From NCBI RefSeq assembly GCF_004116725.1, contig NZ_PDKG01000001.1:310001-374000 (forward strand): a DNA stretch of 64,000 bases, in the 5' to 3' direction. Source of the DNA: Arcobacter sp. CECT 8986 (GTDB lineage: Bacteria > Campylobacterota > Campylobacteria > Campylobacterales > Arcobacteraceae). How positions within the stretch are numbered: the stretch's first letter is position 1; each line of letters begins with the position of its first letter. A model generated the notes under the pieces. The model was not told the origin of the DNA. It saw only the letters and a program-made list of their open reading frames with translations, and searched no databases. Below are positions 47,949 to 57,557 of the stretch, in pieces. The translations under genes were made by a program, and so were the position numbers.

Positions 47949-49007
47949 TTGGGTACTATTACTTTTTTAATTGTTTTATCAATTTTAGTTTTTATTCATG
48001 AATTAGGACACTTTTTAGCTGCACGTTATTTTGGTGTAAAAGTTCATGTTTTTTCTATTGGTTTTGGAAAAAAACTTTTCTCTAAATATTATAGAGGTAC
48101 AGAGTGGCAATTTGCTTTAGTTCCACTTGGTGGCTACGTAAAGATGAAAGGTCAAGATGATACAAAACCAGGTCTTGTTGAAGAAGGTAATGACTCTTAT
48201 AATAATAAAAAGCCTTGGCAAAGAATAATTATACTATTTGCTGGGCCTTTTGCTAATTTTATTTTAGCTGCTGTTTTATACTTTACAATAGCAATACTTG
48301 GAGCAACTTCACTTTCACCTACAATAGGAAATATTATAGAAAATTCTCCAGCACAAGAAGCTGGATTAAAAGTAAATGATAAAATTTTAAGAATTAATAA
48401 TACTGAAATACAAACATGGAAACAAATAGGTGAGACAATTACACAAACAAAAGGTGCACTTCAAATCTATGTTCAAAGAGATAACAAAGTACAAACTTTT
48501 GTAATTAGACCACATATTAGTGATTCTGAAAATGTATTTAGAGAAAAAATCAAAAAAAGAATGATAGGAATAGCTCCTGCACCTAAAGTAGTAACTATTA
48601 ATTACTCTCCTATTGATGCAATCTCTTTTGCATATGATAGAACAGTAGAGTCTTCAAAAATGATTTTTCTTGGAGTTCAAAAACTTATACAAGGTATTAT
48701 TCCAAGTAGTGAAATAGGTGGAGTAATAACTATTGGTAAAGTAATCTCAGATGCAAGTCAATCAAGTTTTATTGCTTTACTTTCAATCACAGCTTTAATC
48801 TCTGTTAACTTAGGAGTTTTAAATCTTCTTCCAATTCCAGCATTAGATGGTGGACATATTATGTTTAATATTTATGAAATAATTACAAGAAGAAAACCAA
48901 GTGATAGAGTATTTATGTATTTAACTATTGCTGGTTGGATTATACTGGGTTCTTTAATGTTACTTGGTATTTATAATGATATAAATAGAATATTTTTAAA
49001 AGGATAA
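47949..49007 (+). CDS. rseP: RIP site-2 metalloprotease RseP
   Basis: The protein has about 352 residues, four membrane segments, zinc motif HELGH (17-21), a PDZ domain (about 110-190) and the C-terminal LPIPALDGGH motif. I choose the TTG at 47949 because TTGGAG lies 6 bp upstream; a TTG at 47937 would sit on that site. It cleaves membrane-spanning substrates such as anti-sigma factors. Confidence 0.93.
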   Translation: MGTITFLIVLSILVFIHELGHFLAARYFGVKVHVFSIGFGKKLFSKYYRGTEWQFALVPLGGYVKMKGQDDTKPGLVEEGNDSYNNKKPWQRIIILFAGPFANFILAAVLYFTIAILGATSLSPTIGNIIENSPAQEAGLKVNDKILRINNTEIQTWKQIGETITQTKGALQIYVQRDNKVQTFVIRPHISDSENVFREKIKKRMIGIAPAPKVVTINYSPIDAISFAYDRTVESSKMIFLGVQKLIQGIIPSSEIGGVITIGKVISDASQSSFIALLSITALISVNLGVLNLLPIPALDGGHIMFNIYEIITRRKPSDRVFMYLTIAGWIILGSLMLLGIYNDINRIFLKG

Positions 49008-49237
49008 TACAACAATTAACTACAATTATATATTCCTATTTTTTAAACTTATTTTAGATAAAAGTAGGGATTTAGTTAAAAAGATGTAATTGTAGGTACT
49101 TCAAAGGAAATAATAAAACCTTATAAAATTAAACTTATGTCTGGAGATAAACCTAATCTATATCTTATAAAAAAATGAAGATAGATATTCAAATAAAAAT
49201 TACAATAAAACTACATATTAGTCTAAAAGCTTTTTTC

Positions 49238-49387
49238 TTACTTTCTAATCCGACATATAAAGAGTTCTGAACTATAATCAAGTAGATCAAGTGTACTAAT
49301 TCATGAAGAGAAGACAACATACTCTATAGACTTTTTTACTGGTTCAAATTTAAGATTAATAAATTTCTTGTCATAGATACAACTACT
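49238..49387 (-). pseudogene. possible gene fragment with internal stop
   Basis: There are about 49 protein-like codons interrupted by one TGA, with no start. The composition is typical of coding DNA here (ISTLDLLDYSSELFICRIRK after the stop). The family is not recognised. Confidence 0.25.
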
Positions 49388-49523
49388 CTAGATAGTCTAA
49401 CATTTGTCTAATTTTGAAATCATTAATATTTTGTTTTGTAATTTTATTAAACTCTAAAAAAATATTATAGAAATAAAAAGTTACTTTTTTAGAATACCGA
49501 TTATATATTAACTTTTTTATAAT

Positions 49524-49559
49524 CAAGCTTATTTTAACATATACTTCAAAATAAGCTTG
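49524..49559. repeat. 12-bp perfect inverted repeat
   Basis: CAAGCTTATTTT and its complement are separated by 12 nt. No T-run follows on either strand, so it is a poor terminator. It may be an end of a decayed element. Confidence 0.5.
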
Positions 49560-49744
49560 TTGAAGTTTTAATTCATTTTGTTATTTAACTAAAAAAGATT
49601 ATTTTTCAGTTGCAATATGAAAAAACAGAGAAATAAAGGAATCATAATTAATCGTATTTTCTTTTTTCTACAAAGTTTTTATATTTTCTTAAAAACTATC
49701 TATATTAGCAATATTCTTAATTTTATATAAATAAAAGTAATTAC

Positions 49745-50722
49745 TTATAGAATTTTAATTTCTTCTTCTACTTTTAATATTTCATTTTTATTTTTAGTAT
49801 AAATATCAAAATATTCTTCCATATCTTCTCGTATTTCAGATGGAGTCATAATTACCATTTTTGGGAACCATCTTCTACATAACATTATAATTACATCTTT
49901 GTGTGTAATTTTATACGATACTTTAAGCCACCCATTATTCAATTCTTCTAAAATCTTTTGCGACCTTAAAAATTTTTTTTGTAAAAAATATTTTTTTATA
50001 CTTGGGTCTATAGCAACTACAACCTCAAAAGGCTCTACTTTATACGCATCTAAAACAGGTGTTTGAGATTTAGTTATAAATATATCTGCTTCTACTTCTT
50101 TATTAAAAGTTTTTATATCAAGTTTGATTTTTGATATAAACCCTAATCTTAATATTCTAAAGCCATTATTCTCTAAATGGTTTTTTGATAAAGTTGCTAG
50201 GCTCCAATTACCTTTGCTATATATCATTTTTAACGGTTTTATATCTTTTAAAACCTCATTCTCATAAATAATTTGACAATATCTATGATTTTTTATTGCA
50301 GTTATCAATAGTTCAAATATTTTATAATCAATTTGATTTTCAGTAGGAGTTCCTTTTATCAAAAAAACTTGGGCTAATTCTTTTTTAATTTTTGCATCAA
50401 TTTTTTTATATTCTGGTGGTAATATTTCAGAAAAGCCAGGATTAATTATATGTAATAAATCTACTAATTTTTCCATTTCAATTTTTTCTTCTAGATTTGG
50501 TAGTAGAACGCTATTTAAGGAATCTTTATTAATAGAAGTGTAACCTCCTTTGACAGTTTTTTCAATAGAATGTTCTCCAAAAAATTCTTTTATTTCTTCA
50601 AAATACCTTCTAACTGTTCTTGGTGATATATCATTTTGAATTGCATAGTCATTGATTATTATTTCATGTCCCATTGCTAATTCTTTTAATAAATCTAAAA
50701 CTTCTAAAATTTTTCTACTCAT
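49745..50722 (-). CDS. WYL-domain transcription regulator
   Basis: The protein has about 325 residues, an N-terminal winged helix (SRKILEVLDLLKELAMG... ISPRTVRRYFEEIKEFFG) and a WYL domain with a degenerate core (GNWSLATLSKN... RILRLGFI). I choose ATG at 50722 over TTG at 50737. WYL regulators often sense nucleotides or other small ligands. A 13-bp perfect palindrome lies 23 bp upstream. It follows the DASS transporter gene and may control that cluster. Confidence 0.87.
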   Translation of the reverse strand: MSRKILEVLDLLKELAMGHEIIINDYAIQNDISPRTVRRYFEEIKEFFGEHSIEKTVKGGYTSINKDSLNSVLLPNLEEKIEMEKLVDLLHIINPGFSEILPPEYKKIDAKIKKELAQVFLIKGTPTENQIDYKIFELLITAIKNHRYCQIIYENEVLKDIKPLKMIYSKGNWSLATLSKNHLENNGFRILRLGFISKIKLDIKTFNKEVEADIFITKSQTPVLDAYKVEPFEVVVAIDPSIKKYFLQKKFLRSQKILEELNNGWLKVSYKITHKDVIIMLCRRWFPKMVIMTPSEIREDMEEYFDIYTKNKNEILKVEEEIKIL

Positions 50723-50744
50723 TTGTAAATTGTCCAATTATTTA

Positions 50745-50773
50745 GTATAGCTATTTTATCAAAATAGCTATAC
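50745..50773. promoter_or_regulatory. 13-bp palindrome upstream of the WYL gene
   Basis: GTATAGCTATTTT (50745-50757) pairs perfectly with 50761-50773 around a 3-nt loop. It lies between the transporter stop and the WYL start without a T-run, so it is either an operator for the WYL protein or a weak terminator. Confidence 0.5.
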
Positions 50774-50795
50774 ATTTTAAAGAATTTATTAAATT

Positions 50796-52220
50796 TTACC
50801 AAAGACCAATAAATTTCCACCAAATACTACCTATTCCAACCCAAACAACTATATTTATAAGAGATGCAAAAAAACCTATTTTCCACCATCTATTTTGGTC
50901 TACATAACCTGCTCCAAATATAATAGGTGCTGGTGCGCCTCCATAATGTGTAATACACATACAAATATTTGACATAAAAGCAAATGACATAGCAACTAAA
51001 AACGCTGGAGCACCTGCTGCAAATGCAACTGCACAAAATGCTGCATACATTGCCGTAATATGGGCTGTAAGACTTGCAAATGCATAGTGAGCATAAACAT
51101 AAACAATAAGTAAAATTCCTAATGCATAAAGCCAAGGTATACCAGCTACACTATCACCCATAGATGTAGCAAACCATTTAATAAATCCTAATTTAGATAA
51201 AAAACCAGCCATTGTAACTAAGGTTCCCATCCAAACTAAAGTATCCCAGGCACCTTTTTCTTCTATAACATCTTTCCATGTTAAAACTTTAGTAATAACC
51301 ATTATACTTACTGCTAGCATTGCAACTTGTACTGTTCCTAATCCCAAAAGAGATTTTCCAAATATCCACATAGTTAATGCAAAAAGGAAAACTCCAAATA
51401 CAACTTTTTCCCCGTAAGTAATAGGTCCCATTTCTTTTAAAGCTTCTTTTGCAAGTTGTTTTCCTTCTGGAAATTTTTTTATTGCAGGAGGATTTACTTT
51501 ATAAATAAAATAAGGAATTATAACTAATGATATAATACCAGGAACACAAGAGGCTAAAGCCCAAAGTCCCCAACTAATTTCAACGCCTAAGATTTCTTTT
51601 GCAAAAACTGCAATTAATGGATTTGCTGCCATAGATGTTAAGAACATTGCATTTGTGATTGTTGTCCCTTGATATAATACTTGCATTAAAAAAGAACCAA
51701 TCTCTCTACTAGTTTTTGAATCTGTTCTATCTTCTGGATCAGATTTTAATGCTTTTGCAAGGCTATTAACAATAGGAAATAATACACCTCCTGCTCTAGC
51801 TGTACTTGAAGGCATTGCAGGAGATATAAATAAGTCACTTATATTGATTGCATATCCTAATTTTAATGTACTATCACCAATTAGTTTAATTATGTTGTAT
51901 GCAATTCTTTTACCAAAACCTGTTTTAATAAATCCTTTTGCAAAAACAAAAGCTGAAACAATTAACCACATGGTTGTAGTTCCAAAGCCTGATAAAGCTT
52001 CTTTTGCAGTCAAAACTTGTAATGATGCAGTCAAAGTTATTGCAATAAAAGCAATAACCCCCATTGGGAATGGCTGCAAAATAAATCCTAAGATAGTTGC
52101 TGCAAAAATAGCAAATAAATGCCATGCTTGTGCAGTAACATCAGGAGAGTGGGGAAGATTCCAAATCCCCGCTCCAACTAAAACTATTATCAATGATTTT
52201 AAAAAAACTTTTTTATCCAT
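50796..52220 (-). CDS. DASS-family anion:Na+ symporter (dicarboxylate type)
   Basis: The 474-residue protein has about 12 membrane segments and the DASS motifs SAFVFAKGFIKTGFG, ISPAMPSSTARAGG and a late HYGGAPAPIIFGAGY, as in 2-oxoglutarate/malate and citrate carriers. It lies 17 bp after the lyase gene in the same operon, so it probably imports the lyase substrate or exchanges it for a C4-dicarboxylate. Confidence 0.9.
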   Translation of the reverse strand: MDKKVFLKSLIIVLVGAGIWNLPHSPDVTAQAWHLFAIFAATILGFILQPFPMGVIAFIAITLTASLQVLTAKEALSGFGTTTMWLIVSAFVFAKGFIKTGFGKRIAYNIIKLIGDSTLKLGYAINISDLFISPAMPSSTARAGGVLFPIVNSLAKALKSDPEDRTDSKTSREIGSFLMQVLYQGTTITNAMFLTSMAANPLIAVFAKEILGVEISWGLWALASCVPGIISLVIIPYFIYKVNPPAIKKFPEGKQLAKEALKEMGPITYGEKVVFGVFLFALTMWIFGKSLLGLGTVQVAMLAVSIMVITKVLTWKDVIEEKGAWDTLVWMGTLVTMAGFLSKLGFIKWFATSMGDSVAGIPWLYALGILLIVYVYAHYAFASLTAHITAMYAAFCAVAFAAGAPAFLVAMSFAFMSNICMCITHYGGAPAPIIFGAGYVDQNRWWKIGFFASLINIVVWVGIGSIWWKFIGLW

Positions 52221-52237
52221 AGTATATTCTCCTATGA

Positions 52238-53578
52238 TTATTTATTATTAAGCACTCTTTCAACTAACACATCAGATAGACCTGTATATTTTTTAGGATC
52301 TAGCATTTCTGCAATTTCATCTTCTGTGAAGTTTTTAGCTACTGTTTCATTTTCAAGAAGAGCTTCTTTCATATGTTTTCCTTCTTGGAATGCTTTCATA
52401 CAAGTTTCATAAACAATCTCATGAGAAGTAAGTCTTCCTAATTTTTGACCTAAATGTAACATTACTTTTTCAGATAGCATTAATCCATGTAATTTATCTA
52501 AGTTCTCTTCCATTTTTTTAGGATAAACAATCATATTTTCTAAAACATCATTTGTTTTTTCTAATGCTGTTGCCATTAAAATACAACTTCTAGGAACAAA
52601 ATCCCACTCAGAGATTTCACAACTCCAATCTCTTTCATTTTCACAATTCATTACTTCTACAGCAAGAGGTGCTTGAGATCTGATATTTCTAGTTAATGCA
52701 ATAATGTTTTCACATACTTGTGGATTTCTCTTATGAGGCATTGTACTACTACCAATTTTCCCCATAAAAAATGGTTCTTCTACTTCCCCAATTTCAGTTC
52801 TTTGTAATGATAAAATCTCATGATTAATTTTTCCAATAGTTCCTGAAATCAAAGCTAATAGATTAATAAATTCAGCAATATGATCTCTTGATGGGTGCCA
52901 TGAAATTACTGGAATATTTAATCCTAAATCTTCCATCATTAGTTTTTGTATTTCTAAACCTTTTTCTGCCTGAGAAGCAAGAGTTCCTACTGCACCTGCA
53001 AATTGTCCTACAAATAGTCTTGGTTTAATCTCTTCAAGTCTATCTAAGTGTCTTTTTAATTCAGCTGCCCATATAGCTGTTTTAAATCCAAAAGTAATCG
53101 GTAATGCATGAATAACATGTGTTCTTCCAGGCATAACTGTATCTTTATATTTTTCAGAGATATTTAATGCATGTAAATATGCATCTTTTACAAGTTTTTC
53201 TATTTCTATATGAGCTTGTCTAATTTGTAGAATCAATCCATTGTCAACAATGTCTTGACTTGTAGCTCCCCAGTGAACAAACTCTCCAGCATTGTTATCC
53301 AAAGCTTTTTTAAAAACTTTTAATAGAGGAACAATTGTAATTGAACTTTTATATATTTCTCCAATCTCTTCAATATTTAAAAATTCTGATTTTGCTTTTT
53401 TAGTAATTTCTTCAGCAATTTCATTAGGTAACATTCCTAATTTTGCTTGAGCTCTTGCTAATGCTGCCTCAGTATCCAACCAACATTGAACTAAATTTTC
53501 ATCACTAAAAATTTCTTTCATTCTGTCACTTCCAAATAGTGCTCCAAACACTTTACTATCAATTACTGTTGATGCCAT
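52238..53578 (-). CDS. fumarase/aspartase-superfamily lyase (adenylosuccinate lyase-like)
   Basis: The 446-residue protein has WGATSQDIVDN, GRTHVIHALPITFG and the signature loop GSSTMPHKRNP. Superfamily members cleave C-N or C-O bonds and release fumarate. It is closest in outline to the adenylosuccinate lyase / cycloisomerase branch. A biosynthetic PurB is less likely because it is paired with a DASS transporter and sits beside fumarate reductase. Candidate substrates are N-substituted aspartates; the true one is unknown. Confidence 0.87.
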   Translation of the reverse strand: MASTVIDSKVFGALFGSDRMKEIFSDENLVQCWLDTEAALARAQAKLGMLPNEIAEEITKKAKSEFLNIEEIGEIYKSSITIVPLLKVFKKALDNNAGEFVHWGATSQDIVDNGLILQIRQAHIEIEKLVKDAYLHALNISEKYKDTVMPGRTHVIHALPITFGFKTAIWAAELKRHLDRLEEIKPRLFVGQFAGAVGTLASQAEKGLEIQKLMMEDLGLNIPVISWHPSRDHIAEFINLLALISGTIGKINHEILSLQRTEIGEVEEPFFMGKIGSSTMPHKRNPQVCENIIALTRNIRSQAPLAVEVMNCENERDWSCEISEWDFVPRSCILMATALEKTNDVLENMIVYPKKMEENLDKLHGLMLSEKVMLHLGQKLGRLTSHEIVYETCMKAFQEGKHMKEALLENETVAKNFTEDEIAEMLDPKKYTGLSDVLVERVLNNK

Positions 53579-53641
53579 ACTTAATTCCTTCTTAATTTAT
53601 TTTAGTAAATATTTTTACTATGTTAATTTTAACTATAGAGT

Positions 53642-53666
53642 TTGACAATAATTGTCCATTTAAAAA
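53642..53666 (-). promoter_or_regulatory. TTGAC direct-repeat site upstream of the lyase gene (site A)
   Basis: Plus-strand TTGACAATAATTGTCCATTT has half-sites 10 bp apart and includes the perfect palindrome GACAATAATTGTC. It lies 64-88 bp before the lyase start. On the minus strand, TTGTCAAA is followed after 7 nt by GTTAAAATTA, the same as at site B. Confidence 0.55.
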
Positions 53667-53696
53667 ATCTTTAATCTTTTTAATAACCATTAGACA

Positions 53697-53728
53697 TAAA
53701 AAAACCTCAGAAGAATACTCCTGAGGTT
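53697..53728 (-). terminator. Rho-independent terminator (minus strand)
   Basis: An 8-bp stem (AACCTCAG with CTGAGGTT, 53703-53710 / 53721-53728) is followed on the minus strand by seven T. It lies 119 bp before the lyase start, not at the end of a gene. Confidence 0.8.
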
Positions 53729-53775
53729 ACTTGTGTATTGAGAAGTTAATAAAAAAGAAAATTCTTTTTTATTAA
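53697..53775 (-). ncRNA. candidate small RNA between frdB and the lyase gene
   Basis: A promoter-like block (site B and GTTAAAATTA) points towards this stretch on the minus strand. It begins with a perfect 14-bp inverted repeat (53746-53759 / 53762-53775) and ends in a strong terminator. A transcript of about 75-80 nt with two hairpins would result. Confidence 0.35.
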
Positions 53776-53798
53776 TTAAATAATTTTAACAAGAATAT

Positions 53799-53820
53799 TT
53801 GACAAAAATTGACCATTTAA
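53799..53820 (-). promoter_or_regulatory. TTGAC direct-repeat site B
   Basis: Plus-strand TTGACAAAAATTGACCATTT has TTGAC half-sites exactly 10 bp apart and nearly the same sequence as site A. It lies between two terminators, so it would serve a transcript of its own. Confidence 0.5.
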
Positions 53821-53830
53821 AAATATTGTG

Positions 53831-53865
53831 AAAAAAAAACCCTAGAATCTTGATTCTAGGGTTTT
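53831..53865 (-). terminator. terminator of the frd operon
   Basis: A perfect 14-bp stem (AAAACCCTAGAATC, 53836-53849, with 53852-53865) has a 2-nt loop and a run of nine A on the plus strand (T on the minus), 70 bp after the frdB stop. Confidence 0.9.
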
Positions 53866-53935
53866 GGGACGATTATATTTATTTGAGGAAGAAATGTTTT
53901 ATTATATATACCTCCTTATAGATTGAAATTAATTA

Positions 53936-54661
53936 TTAAGAACCTTGAACCGTAGCTAATTTTCTTCTCATGTAAGCAATTTTATTTTGTAAAGGTAAGT
54001 GTTTAGGACAAGTATCTTCACAACCTAAAAGAGTCATACAACCAAAAATTCCATTGTCATCACCAACAAGTTCATAATAATCATCAGCTGTTCTCTCATC
54101 ATGTGGGTCACATTCAAATCTTGCAACTCTGTTAAGTCCAACAGCACCAACAAAATCCTCTTTAATAAGTTTTGTTCCACAACCTGCAACACAACATCCA
54201 CACTCAATACATCTATCAAGTTCAAATACTGCATCTGCAACTTCTGGTTCAATTGGTGCTTCAATTTGAGCAATATCAGTTTCTTTTGAAGTATGAATCC
54301 AAGACTCAACCCTTTTACTCATTGCATCCATCCAAACCCCAGTATTTACTGAAAGGTCTTTGATTAGTTTAAATGTAGGAAGAGGAAGTAAAATAATCTC
54401 ATTTGGTAAATCTTTAGTTAGTGTTCTACAAGCTAACTGTGGTCTACCATTAATCATCATTGCACAACTTCCACAAATCCCAGCTCTACATACAAAGTCA
54501 AAACTTAAGCCTGCATCCATAGTTTCTCTGATTTGTGTAAGAGCAAGATAGATTGTCATACTATCTGCTTCTTGGATTTTGTATTCTTCAAAATATGCTC
54601 TTACAGTTTCATTACTTTGAGGATCATATCTAAGAACTTTTATTGTTAATTCTCGTGCCAT
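53936..54661 (-). CDS. frdB: fumarate reductase iron-sulfur subunit
   Basis: The 241-residue protein has the [2Fe-2S] ligands Cys58, Cys63, Cys66 and Cys78, then Cys151, Cys154, Cys157 and Cys161, and a third group in CMTLLGCEDTCP. This is the pattern of the Wolinella enzyme. It passes electrons from FrdC haems to the FAD of FrdA. It is the last gene of frdCAB and overlaps the frdA stop by 1 bp. Confidence 0.97.
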   Translation of the reverse strand: MARELTIKVLRYDPQSNETVRAYFEEYKIQEADSMTIYLALTQIRETMDAGLSFDFVCRAGICGSCAMMINGRPQLACRTLTKDLPNEIILLPLPTFKLIKDLSVNTGVWMDAMSKRVESWIHTSKETDIAQIEAPIEPEVADAVFELDRCIECGCCVAGCGTKLIKEDFVGAVGLNRVARFECDPHDERTADDYYELVGDDNGIFGCMTLLGCEDTCPKHLPLQNKIAYMRRKLATVQGS

Positions 54662-56643
54662 TATTTATCTCCTAATCTTACATTTTTTCTTTTATATTCA
54701 GGTTGTAGAGGGAAAGGCATTAATTTATCTTGAATCTCATATCTATCAGCGCCTTTTAATTCTAACTCTTCTGTTAATTCATCAATCTCTTTTTGTCTAA
54801 CTGCACTTAGTGGATTTTCAATTAAGTTACCTTTAGCACCATAACCTCTGAATCCAGGAGCAATTTCCATTTTCATAATATCTAGGTCTTCATACTCAAC
54901 TATTGGCATAGTATCTCCCTCTTTCCATGAAGTAAGAGTTCTTTTTAACCAGTTTTCATCATCTCTTTTTGGATAATCTTCTCTTGTATGAGCACCTCTT
55001 GATTCTGTTCTATCTAAGGCACCTTTTGCTACACAAAGTGCAACTTTTAGCATCATTGGAACTCTATATGCTTCTTCTAGTTCAGGATTTGCTGTTAGTT
55101 GTTTATTTTTAACAGCTACATTTTGAGATTTAATATATAACTCTTCAAGCTCTTTTACTGCACTTGCAAGTCCATCTCCATCTCTAAAAATTCCAACATG
55201 TTCTTGCATGATTTTTTTCATTCTATTTTTGATTCTAAATACATCTTCACCAGTATCTTTTGATACAAGTTCTTTCATATAAGCTTCTTTTTCAAAAATA
55301 AATTTTTCAATAACTTCTGTTTTAATATCAATTTGGTTCTCAATACAATAATCTGCAAAGTAGTTACCAACAATCATACCTGCAACTACTGTTTCAGAAA
55401 CAGAGTTTCCTCCAAGTCTATTAAATCCATGCATATCCCAACAAGCAGCTTCACCTGCACTAAATAGTCCAGCTAAAGTTTGTGACTCACCAGTTGGTTT
55501 TGTTCTAATTCCACCCATTGAGTAGTGTTGCATAGGGTGAACTGGTGCCCATCCTTTTCTACCTTCGTCTGCTGGATCAATCCCTGCAAAGTATTCACAA
55601 ATCTCTTGAACATCTCTTAGGTTTCTTTCAATATGTTCTCTACCTAAGATTGAGATATCTAACCAAAGGTGAGTACCATATGGTGATTCAACACCTTTAC
55701 CTTTTCTCATATGTTCCATCATTCTTCTTGAAACAACGTCTCTTGAAGCAAGGTCTTTTTTCTCAGGTTCATAATCTGGCATAAATCTATGACCATCTTT
55801 ATCTCTTAAAACACCACCATCACCTCTACAGCCTTCAGTTAATAAAATTCCTGATGGGAAAAGTGGAGTTGGGTGAAATTGTACTGCTTCCATATTTCCT
55901 AGTTTTGCAACTCCTGTTTCTAAAGCAATAGCTGTACCAATACCTTCACAAATTACTGCATTTGTAGTAATCTCATAGATTCTTCCATATCCACCTGTTG
56001 CTATTAAAGTCCCTTTTGCAACATATGCAGCGATTTCACCTGTGATTAAATCTCTAACAATTGCACCATAACATTTGTTATCATGGTGAATTAAAGCAAT
56101 AGCTTCTTTTCTATCTTCAATATTTACATTTAATTTTAGAGATTCGTTTGCAACTGCAAATAACATAGTATGACCTGTTGCATCTGCTGTATAACAGGTT
56201 CTCCATTTTTTTGTACCACCGAAGTCTCTTGAGTTGATTAAACCATGTTTATTATCATCTTCAAAAATTGTTGTTCTTTTAGTATTGATAACTGCTTCAT
56301 GGTTACCTTTTTTAATTCTTGTCCATGGCACACCCCAAGATGCTAACTCTCTAATAGCTTTTGGTGCAGTTGTTACAAACATTCTAGCTACTTCTTGGTC
56401 ACATCCCCAGTCAGAACCTTTTACTGTATCTGCAAAGTGAACATCTTCATTATCACCTTCAGACATTTTTGCATTTCCTAAAGATGCTTGCATACCACCT
56501 TGTGCAGCAGCACTATGAGATCTTTTCACTGGAACTAAACTTAAAACTGTTGTACTTAAACCTTTTTGCGCAGCAGCTACAGCAGATCTTAAACCTGCTA
56601 ATCCACCACCAATTACTAATGCATCACAATATTTAATATTCAT
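54661..56643 (-). CDS. frdA: fumarate reductase flavoprotein subunit
   Basis: The 660-residue protein has the N-terminal FAD motif GGGLAGL, His43 in [11 protein letters not shown] for covalent FAD, the active-site HYSMGGI region and [10 protein letters not shown]. It reduces fumarate to succinate. It lies between frdC and frdB. Confidence 0.97.
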   Translation of the reverse strand: MNIKYCDALVIGGGLAGLRSAVAAAQKGLSTTVLSLVPVKRSHSAAAQGGMQASLGNAKMSEGDNEDVHFADTVKGSDWGCDQEVARMFVTTAPKAIRELASWGVPWTRIKKGNHEAVINTKRTTIFEDDNKHGLINSRDFGGTKKWRTCYTADATGHTMLFAVANESLKLNVNIEDRKEAIALIHHDNKCYGAIVRDLITGEIAAYVAKGTLIATGGYGRIYEITTNAVICEGIGTAIALETGVAKLGNMEAVQFHPTPLFPSGILLTEGCRGDGGVLRDKDGHRFMPDYEPEKKDLASRDVVSRRMMEHMRKGKGVESPYGTHLWLDISILGREHIERNLRDVQEICEYFAGIDPADEGRKGWAPVHPMQHYSMGGIRTKPTGESQTLAGLFSAGEAACWDMHGFNRLGGNSVSETVVAGMIVGNYFADYCIENQIDIKTEVIEKFIFEKEAYMKELVSKDTGEDVFRIKNRMKKIMQEHVGIFRDGDGLASAVKELEELYIKSQNVAVKNKQLTANPELEEAYRVPMMLKVALCVAKGALDRTESRGAHTREDYPKRDDENWLKRTLTSWKEGDTMPIVEYEDLDIMKMEIAPGFRGYGAKGNLIENPLSAVRQKEIDELTEELELKGADRYEIQDKLMPFPLQPEYKRKNVRLGDK

Positions 56644-56654
56644 ATCAAACCCTT

Positions 56655-57422
56655 TTATTTTTTAATAATTTCTATAGTATCTGTTGGATGATATTTCATT
56701 GGTAAGTGATCTGCTCTTTCAATACCAATTTTAATATAAGCAAATAGTGTTATAAAACCTAAAGCTAAGAAAAATACACTTATATATTTTTTTGCTTTTA
56801 ACATTTTTGCTCTAGTTTCTTTTGGATTTTCACCATCAAACCATCCCCATTTCATAGCTGCTCTATATAAACCAATAGAACTGTGTAACTCAACACAGAT
56901 TAATAAAACTATATATAAAAGCCACATATTTTCACTTACAACTCTGTGTGCACTTGAATATGGTCCAATATTTTCTGGTTGTGTAAACATAATATATAGG
57001 TGAATAGTTGCAGCAAACATCATAATTAAACCACTAATCCATTGGAACATCCAAAATGATGTGTCTGTATGTTTCATCATTTTTGAGTGTTCTTTGATTC
57101 TTAAGTATGCTCTATATGATGTAGGAAATTTTCTAATCCCTAAAATTGCATGAACAATAAAGATTGCCGTAATGATTGCAACAAAAAAACTAACTATGAT
57201 TGGTAACCCACCATCAAAGATGAAATTTAATTCAAACATCTTTGTAACTGTATACATTGTTTCTTCACCAAATAAGATTGTTGATACAAAAAACATATGT
57301 GCCATCATAAAAATTGCTAGTAGTACTCCTGATGCTGTTAATGCTTTATCTAACCTTGCAGGTATTCTACTCTTCTTACCTTCCTCTGTAATACCAGTGA
57401 AGGCTTCTATAACTTTCTCCAT
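56655..57422 (-). CDS. frdC: fumarate reductase dihaem cytochrome b subunit
   Basis: The 255-residue protein has five membrane segments. Haem ligands are His42, His91, His141 and His180, each two less than in Wolinella succinogenes FrdC (44, 93, 143, 182). Glu64 and Glu178 match its quinol-site Glu66 and E-pathway Glu180. This is therefore a menaquinol:fumarate reductase of the transmembrane proton-compensated type. AAAGGAGATGCG precedes the ATG. Confidence 0.97.
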   Translation of the reverse strand: MEKVIEAFTGITEEGKKSRIPARLDKALTASGVLLAIFMMAHMFFVSTILFGEETMYTVTKMFELNFIFDGGLPIIVSFFVAIITAIFIVHAILGIRKFPTSYRAYLRIKEHSKMMKHTDTSFWMFQWISGLIMMFAATIHLYIMFTQPENIGPYSSAHRVVSENMWLLYIVLLICVELHSSIGLYRAAMKWGWFDGENPKETRAKMLKAKKYISVFFLALGFITLFAYIKIGIERADHLPMKYHPTDTIEIIKK

Positions 57423-57478
57423 CGCATCTCCTTTAAGAAGTTTAATTTTTTTTAATTTCGAAAGTTTACAAGTTCAAA

Positions 57479-57503
57479 GTGACAAAAAATGACCAATAAA
57501 AAA
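57479..57503 (-). promoter_or_regulatory. TTGAC-type direct-repeat site upstream of frdC (site C)
   Basis: Plus-strand GTGACAAAAAATGACCAATA has TGAC half-sites 10 bp apart, 57-71 bp before the frdC start, and resembles sites A and B in sequence and orientation. Confidence 0.5.
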
Positions 57504-57557
57504 TATTTTTAATTTTTTTTTAATACTTTAAATTAAATTTTTATATTAAATTTAATT

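Larger units (their letters stand above)
49008..49744. other. 737-bp gap with decayed coding remnants
   Basis: No intact gene is visible. The plus strand at 49083-49178 reads as 31 protein-like codons (IVGTSKEIIKPYKIKL and on). The minus strand at 49238-49387 reads YDKKFINLKFEPVKKSIEYV and on, with one internal TGA. A perfect 12-bp inverted repeat (CAAGCTTATTTT) lies at 49524-49535 / 49548-49559. The stretch looks like degraded genes. Confidence 0.5.
53579..53935. other. frdB-lyase intergenic region with three inverted repeats
   Basis: This 357-bp stretch holds the terminator of frdB, a second terminator-like hairpin, a perfect 14-bp AT-rich inverted repeat between them, and two copies of a promoter-like block. 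No protein gene is seen. Confidence 0.75.

Noticed and set aside
54034-54309. Several alternate frames inside frdB on both strands
   Set aside because: All lie within Cys motifs of a certain iron-sulfur subunit and show no independent features.
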